Shown here: in pieces, positions 40,112 to 49,415 of the stretch | Layout: the number at the start of each line of letters is the position of its first letter | Numbering within the stretch: the stretch's first letter is position 1 | Assembly (NCBI RefSeq): GCF_011058315.1 | Contig: NZ_CP049298.1 | Span: forward strand, 2,790,001-2,854,000 | Direction: 5' to 3' | Length of the DNA: 64,000 nt | Source: Chryseobacterium sp. POL2 | Lineage (GTDB): Bacteria > Bacteroidota > Bacteroidia > Flavobacteriales > Weeksellaceae | Position numbers and translations under genes: made by a program | Notes under the pieces: generated by a model | The model's input: only the letters and a program-made list of their open reading frames with translations | Database searches by the model: none | Told to the model about the DNA's origin: nothing

Positions 40112-41395
40112 TTAAAACTGAAAATTTCTAACGGCTTCCAGCGTTTTATCGATTTCAGCATCTTGAATAGCGGCCGAAATAAACCAAGTTTCGTAGCCAC
40201 TTGGCGGAAGATATATGCCGCTGGCTAACATCTGTTGGAAAAAGTTGTTGAAAATACAAGTGTACACAGAGTCGTATGCATCTTGGAAGTTGGCAACTTT
40301 ACTCGTTTCAAAGAAGATGGACATCATACTTCCTTTTCTGTTGATACGGTGACGAAGCCCTTTTTCGTTGAGAATTTTTCCAATTTCGAAATCTAAAGTT
40401 TCTGTCGTTTTATTGATTTTGGTATAGAAATCCGCATCGGATTTAATAAGTTTTAAGGTTGTAAGACCAGCACGCATTGCCAGAGGATTTCCACTTAAAG
40501 TTCCTGCTTGGTAAACAGGCCCGTTTGGTGCAAGATAATCCATGATTTCTTGACGGGCTGCAAAAGCACCTACTGGCATTCCACCACCAATAACTTTTCC
40601 GAAAGTTACAATGTCGGCATCTACCCCAAATACTTCTTGTGCACCGCCAAAAGCTAGTCTAAAGCCAGTCATCACTTCATCAAAAATCAACAAAGCACCG
40701 TTTTCTGTACAAAGTTTTCTTAGGTTTTGTAAAAAATTATTTTCGGGCAATACACAGCCCATATTTCCAGCAACGGGTTCTACGATGATGGCGGCAATTT
40801 CGCCTTGGTTATGGCGGAAAATATCTTCAACATTTTCTATGTCATTGTAATTGGCTATCAAAGTATCTTGTGCTGTTCCTTTCGTAACGCCTGGTGAATT
40901 CGGATTTCCGAATGTTGCTGCGCCACTTCCTGCTTTTATTAAAAATGAATCCGAGTGCCCATGATAACAACCATCGAATTTGATGATTTTGTCTCTTCCT
41001 GTAAAACCTCTTGCAAGACGAATGGCGCTCATACAAGCTTCAGTTCCTGAAGAAACCATTCTTATTTGGTCAATATTCGGAACATTTTTCACGATGAATT
41101 TTGCAATTTCAGTTTCCAGTTCAGTAGGGGTTCCGTAAGAGAAACCATGTTCTGCTTGTTTCTGGATCGCTTCCAAAACTTCTGGATGCGTATGTCCCAA
41201 AATGGCTGGCCCCCAAGAGTTGATGTAATCGATATAAGTGCGGTTGTCAGCGTCCGTAAGGTATGCGCCTTTCGCTGACTTCATGAAAACAGGAACGCCT
41301 CCAACAGATTTGAAGGCTCTTACTGGTGAGTTAACACCGCCTGGAATATAGGTTTTTGCCTCATCAAATAAGGCAGAACTTCTTTGATATAACAT
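40112..41395 (-). CDS. hemL: Glutamate-1-semialdehyde 2,1-aminomutase
   Basis: 427 aa PLP enzyme of the C5 haem pathway, converting glutamate-1-semialdehyde to 5-aminolevulinate. Diagnostic stretches: [55 protein letters not shown] and the Schiff-base lysine in [16 protein letters not shown]. The [11 protein letters not shown] start separates it from other class III aminotransferases such as the rocD product in this window. Normal length and apparently monocistronic. Confidence 0.96.
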   Translation of the reverse strand: MLYQRSSALFDEAKTYIPGGVNSPVRAFKSVGGVPVFMKSAKGAYLTDADNRTYIDYINSWGPAILGHTHPEVLEAIQKQAEHGFSYGTPTELETEIAKFIVKNVPNIDQIRMVSSGTEACMSAIRLARGFTGRDKIIKFDGCYHGHSDSFLIKAGSGAATFGNPNSPGVTKGTAQDTLIANYNDIENVEDIFRHNQGEIAAIIVEPVAGNMGCVLPENNFLQNLRKLCTENGALLIFDEVMTGFRLAFGGAQEVFGVDADIVTFGKVIGGGMPVGAFAARQEIMDYLAPNGPVYQAGTLSGNPLAMRAGLTTLKLIKSDADFYTKINKTTETLDFEIGKILNEKGLRHRINRKGSMMSIFFETSKVANFQDAYDSVYTCIFNNFFQQMLASGIYLPPSGYETWFISAAIQDAEIDKTLEAVRNFQF

Positions 41396-41478
41396 GTTTG
41401 TTATTGATTTTTACAGATTGATTTAAATAAAAATACTTCAAAATAAATGATGCATTATTTATTAAAAATAGTTAAAAA

Positions 41479-42543
41479 TTAGCTTCTTGGTTTTTTACTT
41501 TTAAGATAAATAAGTTGACCAACGCGAGGTTGTTGTCCTTCGTCCATTCGGTTTTTGGAATAAAGTTTACTCAATTTAATTCCGAATTTCTGAGAAATAT
41601 TGTGCATGCTTTCACCAGTTTCGGCTTTGTAGGTGTCGACATTTCCAGAAGAAGATTTGCTATCCAAGAAAACGATATCATTTTTTTTGAGTTGGTTGCT
41701 GTTCAACTCGTTGTACTTGATAATCTTTTTCTCGCTAATCCCGAATTTTTTTGAAATGGTCGCCACATCAGTATCTACTGGAACAATGAAAAACTTCATG
41801 CCACCATTAGGATGGTTTTTAACCAAAATATTTTTTAAAAGTTGTGGGGCAGAAAGACTTTCCACTTGTTTGTCTACATTTTTTTGATGTTGAGCAAAGG
41901 ATGTTTGTTCATATTCTGTTCGGATAGTTGGTTTTGTTGCCTTGGCATTGGTTTTATTTTGATCCATTTGGGCCATAAAAACGGCATCGTTGTCAAGACC
42001 AGGATATAATTTTAAAATTGCGTAATAAACTTGATCTGTTGTTGTATTATCAAATTCATACAATTTATATTTTTCAATTTTGCTAATTAAAATATGGGCG
42101 TAACGTGGATTGGTAGCGTAACCTGCTTTTTTAAGACCATGTGCCCAAGCGCGATAATCTTTCATTTCCAAATCAAACAACTTGGTGTAATATTTTCTAG
42201 TTGCAAGAAAAATAGAGTGGTCTTCATAAGATTGCCTCGGATCGTCGTACACACGGAAACACTCGTTGGGCGCATCATCTGTATGTTTCATGGTTTTTCC
42301 CGTCCAGTCTTCTTTGCATTTGATACCGAAATGATTGTTGCCTTGTTGTGCCAATCGACTTTGTCCGCCACCAGTTTCTAAAAGACCTTGTGCTAGAGTG
42401 ATACTTGCGGGGATTTTATATTTTTCCATTTCTTCAACGGCATATTTTGCAAATCGTTGGATGTATTGATCTTCTGTTTTCCAATTTTGAGATTTTGCAA
42501 AACTTATTGTCAGGATACAAACTAGAGCAAATACTTTCTTCAT
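41479..42543 (-). CDS. Exported glucosaminidase (GH73) with two LysM domains
   Basis: 354 aa from the ATG at 42543 (MKKVFALVCILTISFAKSQ, a Sec signal); an in-frame TTG at 42561 gives no better start. The GH73-type N-acetylglucosaminidase domain covers about 20-160: IPASITLAQGLLETGGGQSRLAQQGNNHFGIKC (catalytic Glu in LETGGG) and YEDHSIFLATRKYY. Two C-terminal LysM units bind peptidoglycan: about 250-300 (FFIVPVDTDVATISKKFGISEKKIIKYNEL) and 305-350 (YKAETGESMHNISQKFGIKLSKLYSKN). It probably trims or splits septal peptidoglycan in the periplasm. Confidence 0.93.
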   Translation of the reverse strand: MKKVFALVCILTISFAKSQNWKTEDQYIQRFAKYAVEEMEKYKIPASITLAQGLLETGGGQSRLAQQGNNHFGIKCKEDWTGKTMKHTDDAPNECFRVYDDPRQSYEDHSIFLATRKYYTKLFDLEMKDYRAWAHGLKKAGYATNPRYAHILISKIEKYKLYEFDNTTTDQVYYAILKLYPGLDNDAVFMAQMDQNKTNAKATKPTIRTEYEQTSFAQHQKNVDKQVESLSAPQLLKNILVKNHPNGGMKFFIVPVDTDVATISKKFGISEKKIIKYNELNSNQLKKNDIVFLDSKSSSGNVDTYKAETGESMHNISQKFGIKLSKLYSKNRMDEGQQPRVGQLIYLKSKKPRS

Positions 42544-42577
42544 AATTGTTTTATGTTTCAAAATTTTTAATAAAGAA

Positions 42578-43483
42578 TTAAAACTGAATTAGTCTTTTAT
42601 TCTTTTTTTGAAGTTGTTGGTTAGCACCTTCGATGCCTTGTAATCCGCCGGTGTGGAATGTCAAAATTTTTGTCTCTTTTTCGAAATAATCTTGTTCGAT
42701 AAGTTCAATAATTTTTTGCATCATTTTCCCTGTATATATAGGCTCGAGAGGAACTTGATGTTGTTTATAAAAATTATTTATAAAACGAATATTATCATCT
42801 GTTATTTTACCATAACGTGCTTCTTTAGCATTAATGAGTTCAAAATTTGATTTTCCCGACCATTTTTTAATTTGATCTTCGAGGCTGTCATCTTGGACAA
42901 CTTTTATCCCGATTACTTTTTGATGATGTTCTGCAAATTTTGAAATCCCAGCTATTGTTCCACCAGTACCAACCGCGCTGCAAAGATAATCAAAATCTTT
43001 AGTATGGGAACTGAGCATCCATTGTATGCCTTCTACAGCGAGATGGTTGCTGCCGCCTTCGGGGATGACAAGCGATGTTGGAAATTCCGTTTGCAATTCT
43101 AGTTTTAAAGGCTCTTTATCTCGGTATTTTTCTCTGGAAACGAAACGAAATTCCATGCCGTTTTCTAAGGCTTGACGAAGTGTTGGGTTTTCGGAGATTT
43201 TGTCTTTTAATTCTTCACCCCGTATAATACCTAGACTAGGGAAATTTAACTGTTTTGCAACTGCTGAAACGCTAACGATATGATTAGAAAAAGCACCACC
43301 AAAACTTATCAGTTTTGGATTGATGTTATTTTGTTCTGTATAGTTTTTAATATTATAAAAAAGTTTCCAATATTTATTCCCAGAGATTTTTTGATCGATA
43401 AGGTCTTCTCTTTTTATCCAAAGTTCTACACCTTTGATGTTATCAATTTTCTGGATCGGAATATTGTGTTCGGTTGTCAGCAT
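42578..43483 (-). CDS. PLP-dependent enzyme, ACC deaminase/D-cysteine desulfhydrase family
   Basis: 301 aa from ATG 43483. Fold type II PLP enzyme: KREDLIDQKISGNKYWKLFYN holds the Schiff-base lysine (SGNKYWK), FGGAFSNH binds the PLP, and SAVGTGGTIAGISKF is the phosphate loop. The family includes 1-aminocyclopropane-1-carboxylate deaminase and D-cysteine desulfhydrase; the plant-type ACC deaminase residues cannot be confirmed by eye, so D-cysteine desulfhydrase or an unknown amino-acid lyase is equally likely. Lies after the transketolase terminator with its own start. Confidence 0.85.
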   Translation of the reverse strand: MLTTEHNIPIQKIDNIKGVELWIKREDLIDQKISGNKYWKLFYNIKNYTEQNNINPKLISFGGAFSNHIVSVSAVAKQLNFPSLGIIRGEELKDKISENPTLRQALENGMEFRFVSREKYRDKEPLKLELQTEFPTSLVIPEGGSNHLAVEGIQWMLSSHTKDFDYLCSAVGTGGTIAGISKFAEHHQKVIGIKVVQDDSLEDQIKKWSGKSNFELINAKEARYGKITDDNIRFINNFYKQHQVPLEPIYTGKMMQKIIELIEQDYFEKETKILTFHTGGLQGIEGANQQLQKKNKRLIQF

Positions 43484-43492
43484 AAGCAAAAA

Positions 43493-43516
43493 AAATCCGC
43501 AACTAAGTGCGGATTT
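43493..43516 (-). terminator. Terminator after the transketolase pair
   Basis: Nine-base stem AAATCCGCA / TGCGGATTT with a 6-nt loop; the A-run to the left gives a U-tract on the minus strand. Confidence 0.85.
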
Positions 43517-43519
43517 AAT

Positions 43520-44473
43520 TTATTTAGTTTTGTTAATAATCGTCTTAACCGCTTCGATAACTGCGTGTGAGTCGATTTTGTATTTTTTCATCAATTCAGC
43601 AGGCGTTCCAGATTCTCCAAAAGTATCATGAACTGCTACAAATTCTTGAGGTGTTGGTCTTCTTCTTGCCAACATTCCTGCAACAGATTCGCCCAAACCA
43701 CCTAAGTAATTGTGTTCTTCGGCTGTTACAATTTTACCTGTTTTTTCAACTGATTTTAAAATGATTTCTTCATCCAAAGGTTTGATCGTGTGGATGTTGA
43801 TGATCTCGCAAGAAATACCTTCTTTTTCTAAAGCTTCAGCAGCTAAAAGACTTTCCCAAACCAAGTGTCCAGTAGCAACAATTGTTACATCTGTACCTTC
43901 TTGCAACAAAATCCCTTTACCAATTTCGAAAGGCATATCTTCTGGTATGAAAACAGGAACAACTGGACGTCCAAATCTTAAATAAACCGGTCCATCATGT
44001 TCTGCTGCTGCAAGAGTTGCTGCTTTTGTCTGGTTATAATCACACGGGTTGATAACGGTCATTCCTGGAAGCATTTTCATCATTCCGATGTCTTCCAAAA
44101 CTTGGTGTGTTGCGCCATCTTCTCCCAAAGTAAGACCTGCATGAGAAGCCGCTATTTTTACATTTTTACCAGAATAAGCAATCGATTGACGAATTTGGTC
44201 ATAGACGCGAGATGTCGCAAAGTTGGCAAAAGTTCCAGCAAAAGGGATTTTTCCGTTTATTGTAAGACCTGCAGCGATACCCATCATGTTGGCTTCTGCA
44301 ATCCCAATTTGGAAAAAACGTTCTGGCGCTTTCTCGATGAATTTCTCCATTTTAAGAGAGCCAATAAGGTCAGCGCAAAGTGCTACAACATTTGGATTGC
44401 TGTCTGCTAATTCCGCTAGTCCAGCTCCAAATCCTGATCTTGTATCTTTTTTTTCTGTATATGTATATTTCAT
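43520..44473 (-). CDS. Transketolase, C-terminal subunit
   Basis: 317 aa, the pyrimidine-binding and C-terminal domains of a split transketolase. TRSGFGAGLAELADSNPNVVALCADLIGS, FFQIGIAEANMMGIAAGLTING (catalytic Glu in GIAEANM), ATSRVYDQIRQSIAYSGKNVKIAASHAGLTLGEDGATHQ and the C-domain EEHNYLGGLGESVA. With the N-terminal subunit it makes the full thiamine-diphosphate enzyme of the pentose phosphate pathway. Such two-gene transketolases are common in Bacteroidota and archaea. It follows the N-subunit by 37 bp. Confidence 0.93.
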   Translation of the reverse strand: MKYTYTEKKDTRSGFGAGLAELADSNPNVVALCADLIGSLKMEKFIEKAPERFFQIGIAEANMMGIAAGLTINGKIPFAGTFANFATSRVYDQIRQSIAYSGKNVKIAASHAGLTLGEDGATHQVLEDIGMMKMLPGMTVINPCDYNQTKAATLAAAEHDGPVYLRFGRPVVPVFIPEDMPFEIGKGILLQEGTDVTIVATGHLVWESLLAAEALEKEGISCEIINIHTIKPLDEEIILKSVEKTGKIVTAEEHNYLGGLGESVAGMLARRRPTPQEFVAVHDTFGESGTPAELMKKYKIDSHAVIEAVKTIINKTK

Positions 44474-44510
44474 TACGTTCTGTATTTAGGTTGTTGATTA
44501 TAAAATGTTA

Positions 44511-45362
44511 TTAATAGTCTGAAGCTTCATCCAATTGAAGTTGTTGAAATGCTTTTTCTAATTGCTCATCGTTTGGCGCTTTACCATGCCAAGCGTGAGA
44601 ACCCATCATATAATCTACACCTTGTCCCATTTCTGTATGTAACAATATGGCAACAGGTTTTCCGTTTCCAGTTTCAGCTTTTGCTTTTTCCAAAATGGCG
44701 ATAACAGCTTCTAGATCGTTTCCGTTTTTCTCTTCTAAAACCAACCAACCAAAAGCTTCTAATTTGGCATGAAGATCTCCTAGGCTTAATACATCATCTG
44801 TATCACCATCGATTTGTCTTCCATTATAATCTATTGTTGCAATGATGTTGTCCACTTTTTTCGCAGCGCCATACATCAAAGCTTCCCAGATTTGACCTTC
44901 TTGTAATTCGCCATCACCGTGAAGTGTATATACGATAGACTTGTCACCATCTAGTTTTTTAGCTTGTGCAGCACCTAAAGCGACTGACAAACCTTGACCT
45001 AAAGATCCTGACGCGACACGAATTCCCGGAAGACCTTCGTGCGTTGTTGGGTGACCTTGAAGTCTTGAGTTTAATTTTCTAAATGTTGCTAATTCTGAAA
45101 CAGGGAAGAAACCAAATCTTGCTAAAGTACTGTAAAACACAGGGGAAATATGCCCGTTGGATAGGAAGAATAAGTCCTCGTTCTTACCTTCCATTGTGAA
45201 AGGCAATTTGTAGTTCATAACTTTTCCGTATAGCGCAGTGAAATATTCTGCACATCCTAGAGATCCTCCTGGATGCCCACTGTTAACCGCGTGCACCATT
45301 CTTAAGATATCTCTTCTGATTTGCGTACTTAGGCTCTTTAGCTCTTCGATATTTTTACTCAT
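44511..45362 (-). CDS. Transketolase, N-terminal subunit
   Basis: 283 aa, the thiamine-pyrophosphate-binding domain. HAVNSGHPGGSLGCAEYFTALYG is the canonical start (substrate His), LSNGHISPVFYSTLARFG and GSLGQGLSVALGAAQAKKLDGD follow, and the ThDP/Mg motif is LHGDGELQEGQIWEALMYGAAKKVDNIIATIDYN (GDG-X~26-N). First gene of the pair. A near-consensus box TAAATTCG (45390-45383) lies 20 nt upstream of the ATG. Confidence 0.93.
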   Translation of the reverse strand: MSKNIEELKSLSTQIRRDILRMVHAVNSGHPGGSLGCAEYFTALYGKVMNYKLPFTMEGKNEDLFFLSNGHISPVFYSTLARFGFFPVSELATFRKLNSRLQGHPTTHEGLPGIRVASGSLGQGLSVALGAAQAKKLDGDKSIVYTLHGDGELQEGQIWEALMYGAAKKVDNIIATIDYNGRQIDGDTDDVLSLGDLHAKLEAFGWLVLEEKNGNDLEAVIAILEKAKAETGNGKPVAILLHTEMGQGVDYMMGSHAWHGKAPNDEQLEKAFQQLQLDEASDY

Positions 45363-45449
45363 TTTTAAATTTTTTCGTGTTGCGAATTTACGATTTTAGT
45401 TTTTGTTTTTAAAAACTTAGTAGATGATAATTGCTTATTATTTGAGAAC

Positions 45450-45962
45450 TTAGCAACCTTCGTTCATGCCAACGGCGATTTCAACGACTACATTGTTCTC
45501 TAGTGTGAAGGTGAGATAAGTGCCAGCGTCAAAATCGGTAAGTGAGAAAAAAGATTGTTTGTCCATTTTTCCGTTTTCATCTTTGTATTGATGCATTTCG
45601 AAATTGGGGTAATTTCTATAAGTGTCTATTAGTTGATCTCTTGTATTGCCAACGCCCATGCCACTTTTGGTTTTGAATTTTGAACTTTTTGTTTTTATTA
45701 CATAGATCTGTTTAGCCATGGGTTTGTTTTCTCCTATCCATTGGTCCATGAGTATTACATCTACATTTTCTCCGTACAAGTTAACTTTATTTGTTTTTTG
45801 ATAATCTTCAAAAATTTGCAAATCTTTTTTAGCGATTTTATCTGCTTCAGTTTTAGACATAAAAACTTTAAAATCTCCAATTCTTAAAGTTGATATTTCA
45901 AAATTTTGTGCCAAAAAAAAATGACAAAATCCTAATAATAACAATAGGCTAAACTTTTTCAT
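45450..45962 (-). CDS. Exported protein of unknown function, coupled to a symporter
   Basis: 170 aa with a signal peptide (MKKFSLLLLLGFCHFFLAQ). The mature part (FEISTLRIGDFKVFMSKTEADKIAKK, then GMGVGNTRDQLIDTYRNYPNFEMHQYKDENGKMDKQSFFSLTD and a YLTFTLENNVVVEIAVGM end) has the layout of small exported proteins that start with a strand-rich region and carry a conserved G-x-G-x-T-R/K-x-x-x-x-x-Y-x-N motif; no named family is given. The start overlaps the symporter stop by 14 bp, so both are made from one mRNA. Confidence 0.75.
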   Translation of the reverse strand: MKKFSLLLLLGFCHFFLAQNFEISTLRIGDFKVFMSKTEADKIAKKDLQIFEDYQKTNKVNLYGENVDVILMDQWIGENKPMAKQIYVIKTKSSKFKTKSGMGVGNTRDQLIDTYRNYPNFEMHQYKDENGKMDKQSFFSLTDFDAGTYLTFTLENNVVVEIAVGMNEGC

Positions 45963-47529
45963 ATTGCGCGGTTTTTGAATTTTTAATTAAATATAATCCT
46001 AGAAAAGTTAAAAATCCATTAAGAACAATAAGTTCAACACCGATTCTGTAATTTGTGTAATGGCTTACAGCAAAGTTAATAATATAGGTAAGAACTGGTG
46101 CTACCAAAGTTATTGCCAAAATACTTCCTTTTTGGGAAATTTGATATTTTGTGAAAATTCCAAATGCGAATAATCCCAGTAGCGGTCCATAGGTGTAACC
46201 AGCAACTTCCATGATGAGATAGACAATCGATTTGTCGTTTATCGCCTTGAAAATCATAATTAAAGCAAAGAAAATTACTGTGAAAATTAAATGGACTTTC
46301 ATACGAAGACGTTTTTTTTCTTTTTCAGATTTTGTTTGGTCTTCATTGATGTTAAGGATATCCACACAGTAAGAACTCGTCACTGCTGTGAGTGCGCCAT
46401 CCGCAGATGGAAACAAAGCTGAGATAAGTCCAATAATGAAAATCACCGAAATGAAAATCGGGAAATAACCTTGCAAAGAAAGTGCTGGGAAAAGGTCGTC
46501 TCCCATAATGTTGGTGATATTACCAGCCGCATCTTTCATCCCAAAAACATTGGAAATGCTTTCTTGTTCGTTAATGATGTTGGTGATTTGTGCATATTCG
46601 GCACCATTTTGCAATGCAAATAAATACAAAAGACCACCTAAAAATAAAAATGCAAAATTCACGATTAACAAAGTTCCGGCAAAAGTCAGCATGTTTTTCT
46701 TAGAATTTTTGAGATTGTCCACAGAAATGTTTTTTTGCATCATCTCTTGATCCAATCCTGTCATCGCAATAGTGATGAACATTCCTCCAATGATGGTTTT
46801 CAAAAAGAAGGTTTTAGAATTGACATCGGTATTAATAAGATGCGTATAATTTTGTTTTTCTAAAAGTGAATAAGCTTCTCCGAATGAAATATTAAGATGA
46901 TTCAGAATATATATAATACAAGCTGCCAAACTAATAATCATGAAAGATGTTTGCAAAGTATCCGTAATAACAATTGTTTTAACACCACCTTCAAAAGTAT
47001 AGAGCAGTACCATTAATAATAAAACCAAAGCCGTTAACCAAAATGGAATTCCGATCTGTTCGAGTAAGAAAATCTGTAAAACATTTACCACCAAATATAA
47101 TCGTGCTGTTGCGCCAATAGCTCTAGAAATGATAAAAAAGAAAGAGCCAATTTTGTGCGCTTCAACATTGAATCTTTTTCCGAGATAGGTATAAATCGAA
47201 GTCAAATTCATGCGATAATAAAGCGGCAGAAGAATGGCAGCAACGATGAAGTAGCCAATGAAAAAACCAACAACCATCATGTAATATTCGAAACCACCAA
47301 AAGGATAATCGCCAGCCGTCATTTTGCCAACTGTGCCAGGTACAGAGATAAAAGTCACGCCAGAAAGACTGGTTCCAATCATCCCAAAAGCTACAAGCCA
47401 CCATTTACTTTTTTTATTTCCGATGAAGAAAGATTGGTTGTCCGAGTTGCGGCTGGTGAAGTACGAAATCACCAATAATCCGATAAAATATGCAAATACA
47501 AAAAGTAGTAATAATGTAGCAGGATTCAT
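45949..47529 (-). CDS. Sodium:solute symporter (SSS family)
   Basis: 526 aa, about 13 membrane helices. SSS features: NKKSKWWLVAFGMIGTSLSGVTFISVPGTVG (helix 1 with the GTSLSGVTF sodium-site region), IGATARLYLVVNVLQIF, MTGLDQEMMQKNISV and SALFPSADGALTAVTSSYCVDIL (the SSADSAL-type sodium-binding stretch). The substrate is not evident; homologues move sugars, sialic acid, amino acids or carboxylates. A TATTTTTG box (47557-47550) lies 20 nt upstream. Confidence 0.9.
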   Translation of the reverse strand: MNPATLLLLFVFAYFIGLLVISYFTSRNSDNQSFFIGNKKSKWWLVAFGMIGTSLSGVTFISVPGTVGKMTAGDYPFGGFEYYMMVVGFFIGYFIVAAILLPLYYRMNLTSIYTYLGKRFNVEAHKIGSFFFIISRAIGATARLYLVVNVLQIFLLEQIGIPFWLTALVLLLMVLLYTFEGGVKTIVITDTLQTSFMIISLAACIIYILNHLNISFGEAYSLLEKQNYTHLINTDVNSKTFFLKTIIGGMFITIAMTGLDQEMMQKNISVDNLKNSKKNMLTFAGTLLIVNFAFLFLGGLLYLFALQNGAEYAQITNIINEQESISNVFGMKDAAGNITNIMGDDLFPALSLQGYFPIFISVIFIIGLISALFPSADGALTAVTSSYCVDILNINEDQTKSEKEKKRLRMKVHLIFTVIFFALIMIFKAINDKSIVYLIMEVAGYTYGPLLGLFAFGIFTKYQISQKGSILAITLVAPVLTYIINFAVSHYTNYRIGVELIVLNGFLTFLGLYLIKNSKTAQYEKV

Positions 47530-47645
47530 TCTTAAAATTTAATTGAAAACAAAAATAAGCTTTTACAGAGATTTATTATCATACATCAAGCGTCTTTTTT
47601 AATAATGGAATTAATTTTGCAGAAGCTTTTAAAAATCAATTTATT

Positions 47646-48215
47646 ATGAAAAAATTATTCTTATCTTTTATGTTGTTGTTAGCGACGACTTTTACGTTTG
47701 CACAATCAACTTGGTCTGTTGACCCGATGCACTCATCATTCAATTTCAATATCAAACATATGGGGATTAGTTTTGTACAAGGGCGTTTCGATAAGTTTGA
47801 TGGTTCTATTTTAACACCAGGCGCAGATCTTAAAGATGCGAAATTCGATTTTACAATTGATGTTGCATCTATTGATACAGATGTTGAACCCCGTGATAAT
47901 CACTTGAAAAGCGCAGATTTTTTCGATGTGGAAAAATTCCCAAAAATGACTTTTAAAAGTACAACAGTTAACAAGGCTAAAGGGAATGCTTATGTTGTCG
48001 CTGGGGATTTGACGATAAAAGGCGTGACTAAGCCAATCGTGGTGACGCTAACTTATGGTGGTAAAACCAAAGATCAACAAGGTAACGAAAAAATGGGTAT
48101 CCAAACCAATTTTAAAATCAACCGTTTCGATTATGGTATAAGCTATGATCCGTCAGGAACGGCGCTAGGGAAAAATGTCGATATCAGCGTATTTGCGGAA
48201 TTGACAAAGAAATAA
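47646..48215 (+). CDS. YceI family periplasmic protein
   Basis: 189 aa. Signal peptide (1-19, ending FTFAQ) followed by one YceI lipocalin-like domain: STWSVDPMHSSFNFNIKHMGISFVQGRF, TIDVASIDTDVEPRDNHLKSADFFDVEKFPKMTFKST, GDLTIKGVTKPIVVTLTYGG and FKINRFDYGISYD. YceI proteins bind polyisoprenoid-like lipids; their physiological role is unsettled. A TAATTTTG box (47612-47619) lies 26 nt upstream and a hairpin terminator follows. Confidence 0.94.
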   Translation: MKKLFLSFMLLLATTFTFAQSTWSVDPMHSSFNFNIKHMGISFVQGRFDKFDGSILTPGADLKDAKFDFTIDVASIDTDVEPRDNHLKSADFFDVEKFPKMTFKSTTVNKAKGNAYVVAGDLTIKGVTKPIVVTLTYGGKTKDQQGNEKMGIQTNFKINRFDYGISYDPSGTALGKNVDISVFAELTKK

Positions 48216-48240
48216 GTTTTTTTAGTTATAATGTGTGTGG

Positions 48241-48276
48241 ATCCGTTTTTCAGTTTTTGAGAAACGGATTTTTTTG
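48241..48276 (+). terminator. Terminator after the YceI gene
   Basis: Eight-base stem ATCCGTTT / AAACGGAT (48241-48248, 48262-48269) around a 13-nt loop, followed by a run of T. Confidence 0.78.
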
Positions 48277-48321
48277 AATTATAAACTATGTTAAAAATTC
48301 GTTTATCCTAATATTTGAAGT

Positions 48322-48329
48322 TAATTTTG
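48322..48329 (+). promoter_or_regulatory. -7 promoter box before the second small exported protein
   Basis: TAATTTTG ends 5 nt before the ATG at 48335, the same geometry as for the similar gene at 24315. Confidence 0.42.
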
Positions 48330-48334
48330 CAACA

Positions 48335-48697
48335 ATGAAAAGTCCTTTTTTACAATCAGATTTCCTGAAAAAGTTCAGCATTGTTTGTCTGGGTCTTGCT
48401 ATTTTGGCGTCGTCTTGTAGTATGAAAATGGTGATTACCCAATCTCTGAATATCGAAAACTATTCGGGGCAAAGTAATAAATTAACAACGCATTGTTCTT
48501 TCTCAGCTTTAGAAAAAGAAGTCGTTAATGTTTTTTCTGAGCAGAAAAAATCACAAGACTTCTCAGACTTTTCTATTATAAAATACAATTTGTCGGCGTT
48601 TGGCCACTTTGATAAAACAACATCCAATTTTCCGTTATCGCGCTCCGTTCCGCTTTACATTCTTTATCAACAATTGCGGGCATCTTTGCTTTCATAA
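48335..48697 (+). CDS. Small exported protein of unknown function, paired with a thioredoxin
   Basis: 120 aa. The N-terminus (SDFLKKFSIVCLGLAILASSCSM) can be read as a lipoprotein signal with the lipobox ASSC at about residue 28, or as a Sec signal. One further cysteine lies in THCSFSALEKEVV, and the end is PLYILYQQLRASLLS. Size, the mid-chain cysteine, the D-F-S/F-rich middle and the C-terminal pattern resemble the product at 23965-24315, which precedes DoxDA. This one precedes a TlpA-type thioredoxin by 55 bp. No family recognised. A link to thiol or metal redox is inferred only from the neighbours. Confidence 0.65.
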   Translation: MKSPFLQSDFLKKFSIVCLGLAILASSCSMKMVITQSLNIENYSGQSNKLTTHCSFSALEKEVVNVFSEQKKSQDFSDFSIIKYNLSAFGHFDKTTSNFPLSRSVPLYILYQQLRASLLS

Positions 48698-48752
48698 CTC
48701 TTTATCCGCTTTTCTAGTAACTAAATTAGAAATTATTTAAAAATAAAGTTTT

Positions 48753-49382
48753 ATGAATCCGAAAATTAAAAATATAATGAAAAAATCATTTAATATCGTC
48801 CTAATTGGACTTGCGCTGTCTATTGTTTTTGTGCCAGAAGTTAAAGCTTATGCACATCAAGGCCTTATGAAATTAGGTTTTTTTCAACCTAAAATAGAAT
48901 TGCCATCAGAAATTAAGTCCGAAAATAAAAATTATAACAACGGAAAAGAATCCAATTTCCAAATGTCATTTGTTGATACAAAAGGAAATACACTAAGTTT
49001 AGAACAACTAAAAGGAAAAGTTGTTTTTCTTAATATTTGGGCAACTTGGTGTGGGCCGTGTATTGCTGAAATGCCTTCTATACAAAAGCTTTATGACAAG
49101 TTTAAAGACAAAGAAGATGTTGCTTTTGTAATTTTGGAAGCAGAATCTAATAAAAATAAAGCAGTGAAATTTATGACCAATAAAAAGTTGGATTTACCTT
49201 TATATTTTCCTTCAGAAAGTATTCCTTCAGAAAGTATTCCATCGGAGATTTTCCGAGGAAGTTTGCCAACTACGGTAATCTTTGATAAAAAAGGAAATAT
49301 CGCACATGTCACGGAAGGAATGGCTGACTATTCTGGAGAAGATATTGTAGATTTCCTCAACGAAGTTCGAGCCATGAACTAA
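48753..49382 (+). CDS. TlpA-like thioredoxin-fold protein, exported
   Basis: 209 aa from ATG 48753; a second ATG at 48777 (MKKSFNIVLIGLALSIVF) is an equally plausible start. A signal or anchor ends near VKAYA; the thioredoxin-like domain covers about 70-205. FLNIWATWCGPCIAEMPSIQKLYDKF has the WCGPC redox centre, and SLPTTVIFDKKGNI the cis-proline loop. Proteins of this kind reduce periplasmic disulfides, for example in cytochrome c maturation. A 15-bp tandem duplication (49209-49238) writes the peptide SESIPSESIPSE just before the cis-Pro region. Confidence 0.92.
   Translation: MNPKIKNIMKKSFNIVLIGLALSIVFVPEVKAYAHQGLMKLGFFQPKIELPSEIKSENKNYNNGKESNFQMSFVDTKGNTLSLEQLKGKVVFLNIWATWCGPCIAEMPSIQKLYDKFKDKEDVAFVILEAESNKNKAVKFMTNKKLDLPLYFPSESIPSESIPSEIFRGSLPTTVIFDKKGNIAHVTEGMADYSGEDIVDFLNEVRAMN
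49209..49238 (+). repeat. 15-bp in-frame tandem duplication inside the tlpA-like gene
   Basis: CCTTCAGAAAGTATT occurs twice in a row with no difference, adding five residues. Perfect identity suggests a recent slip or duplication. Confidence 0.9.
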
Positions 49383-49386
49383 ATGA

Positions 49387-49415
49387 AAATCCGAGCTTAA
49401 TACTCGGTTTTTTTA
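49387..49415 (+). terminator. Terminator after the tlpA-like gene
   Basis: CCGAG / CTCGG stem with A/T extension and a run of seven T. It overlaps the stop codon of the convergent MFS gene. Confidence 0.65.
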
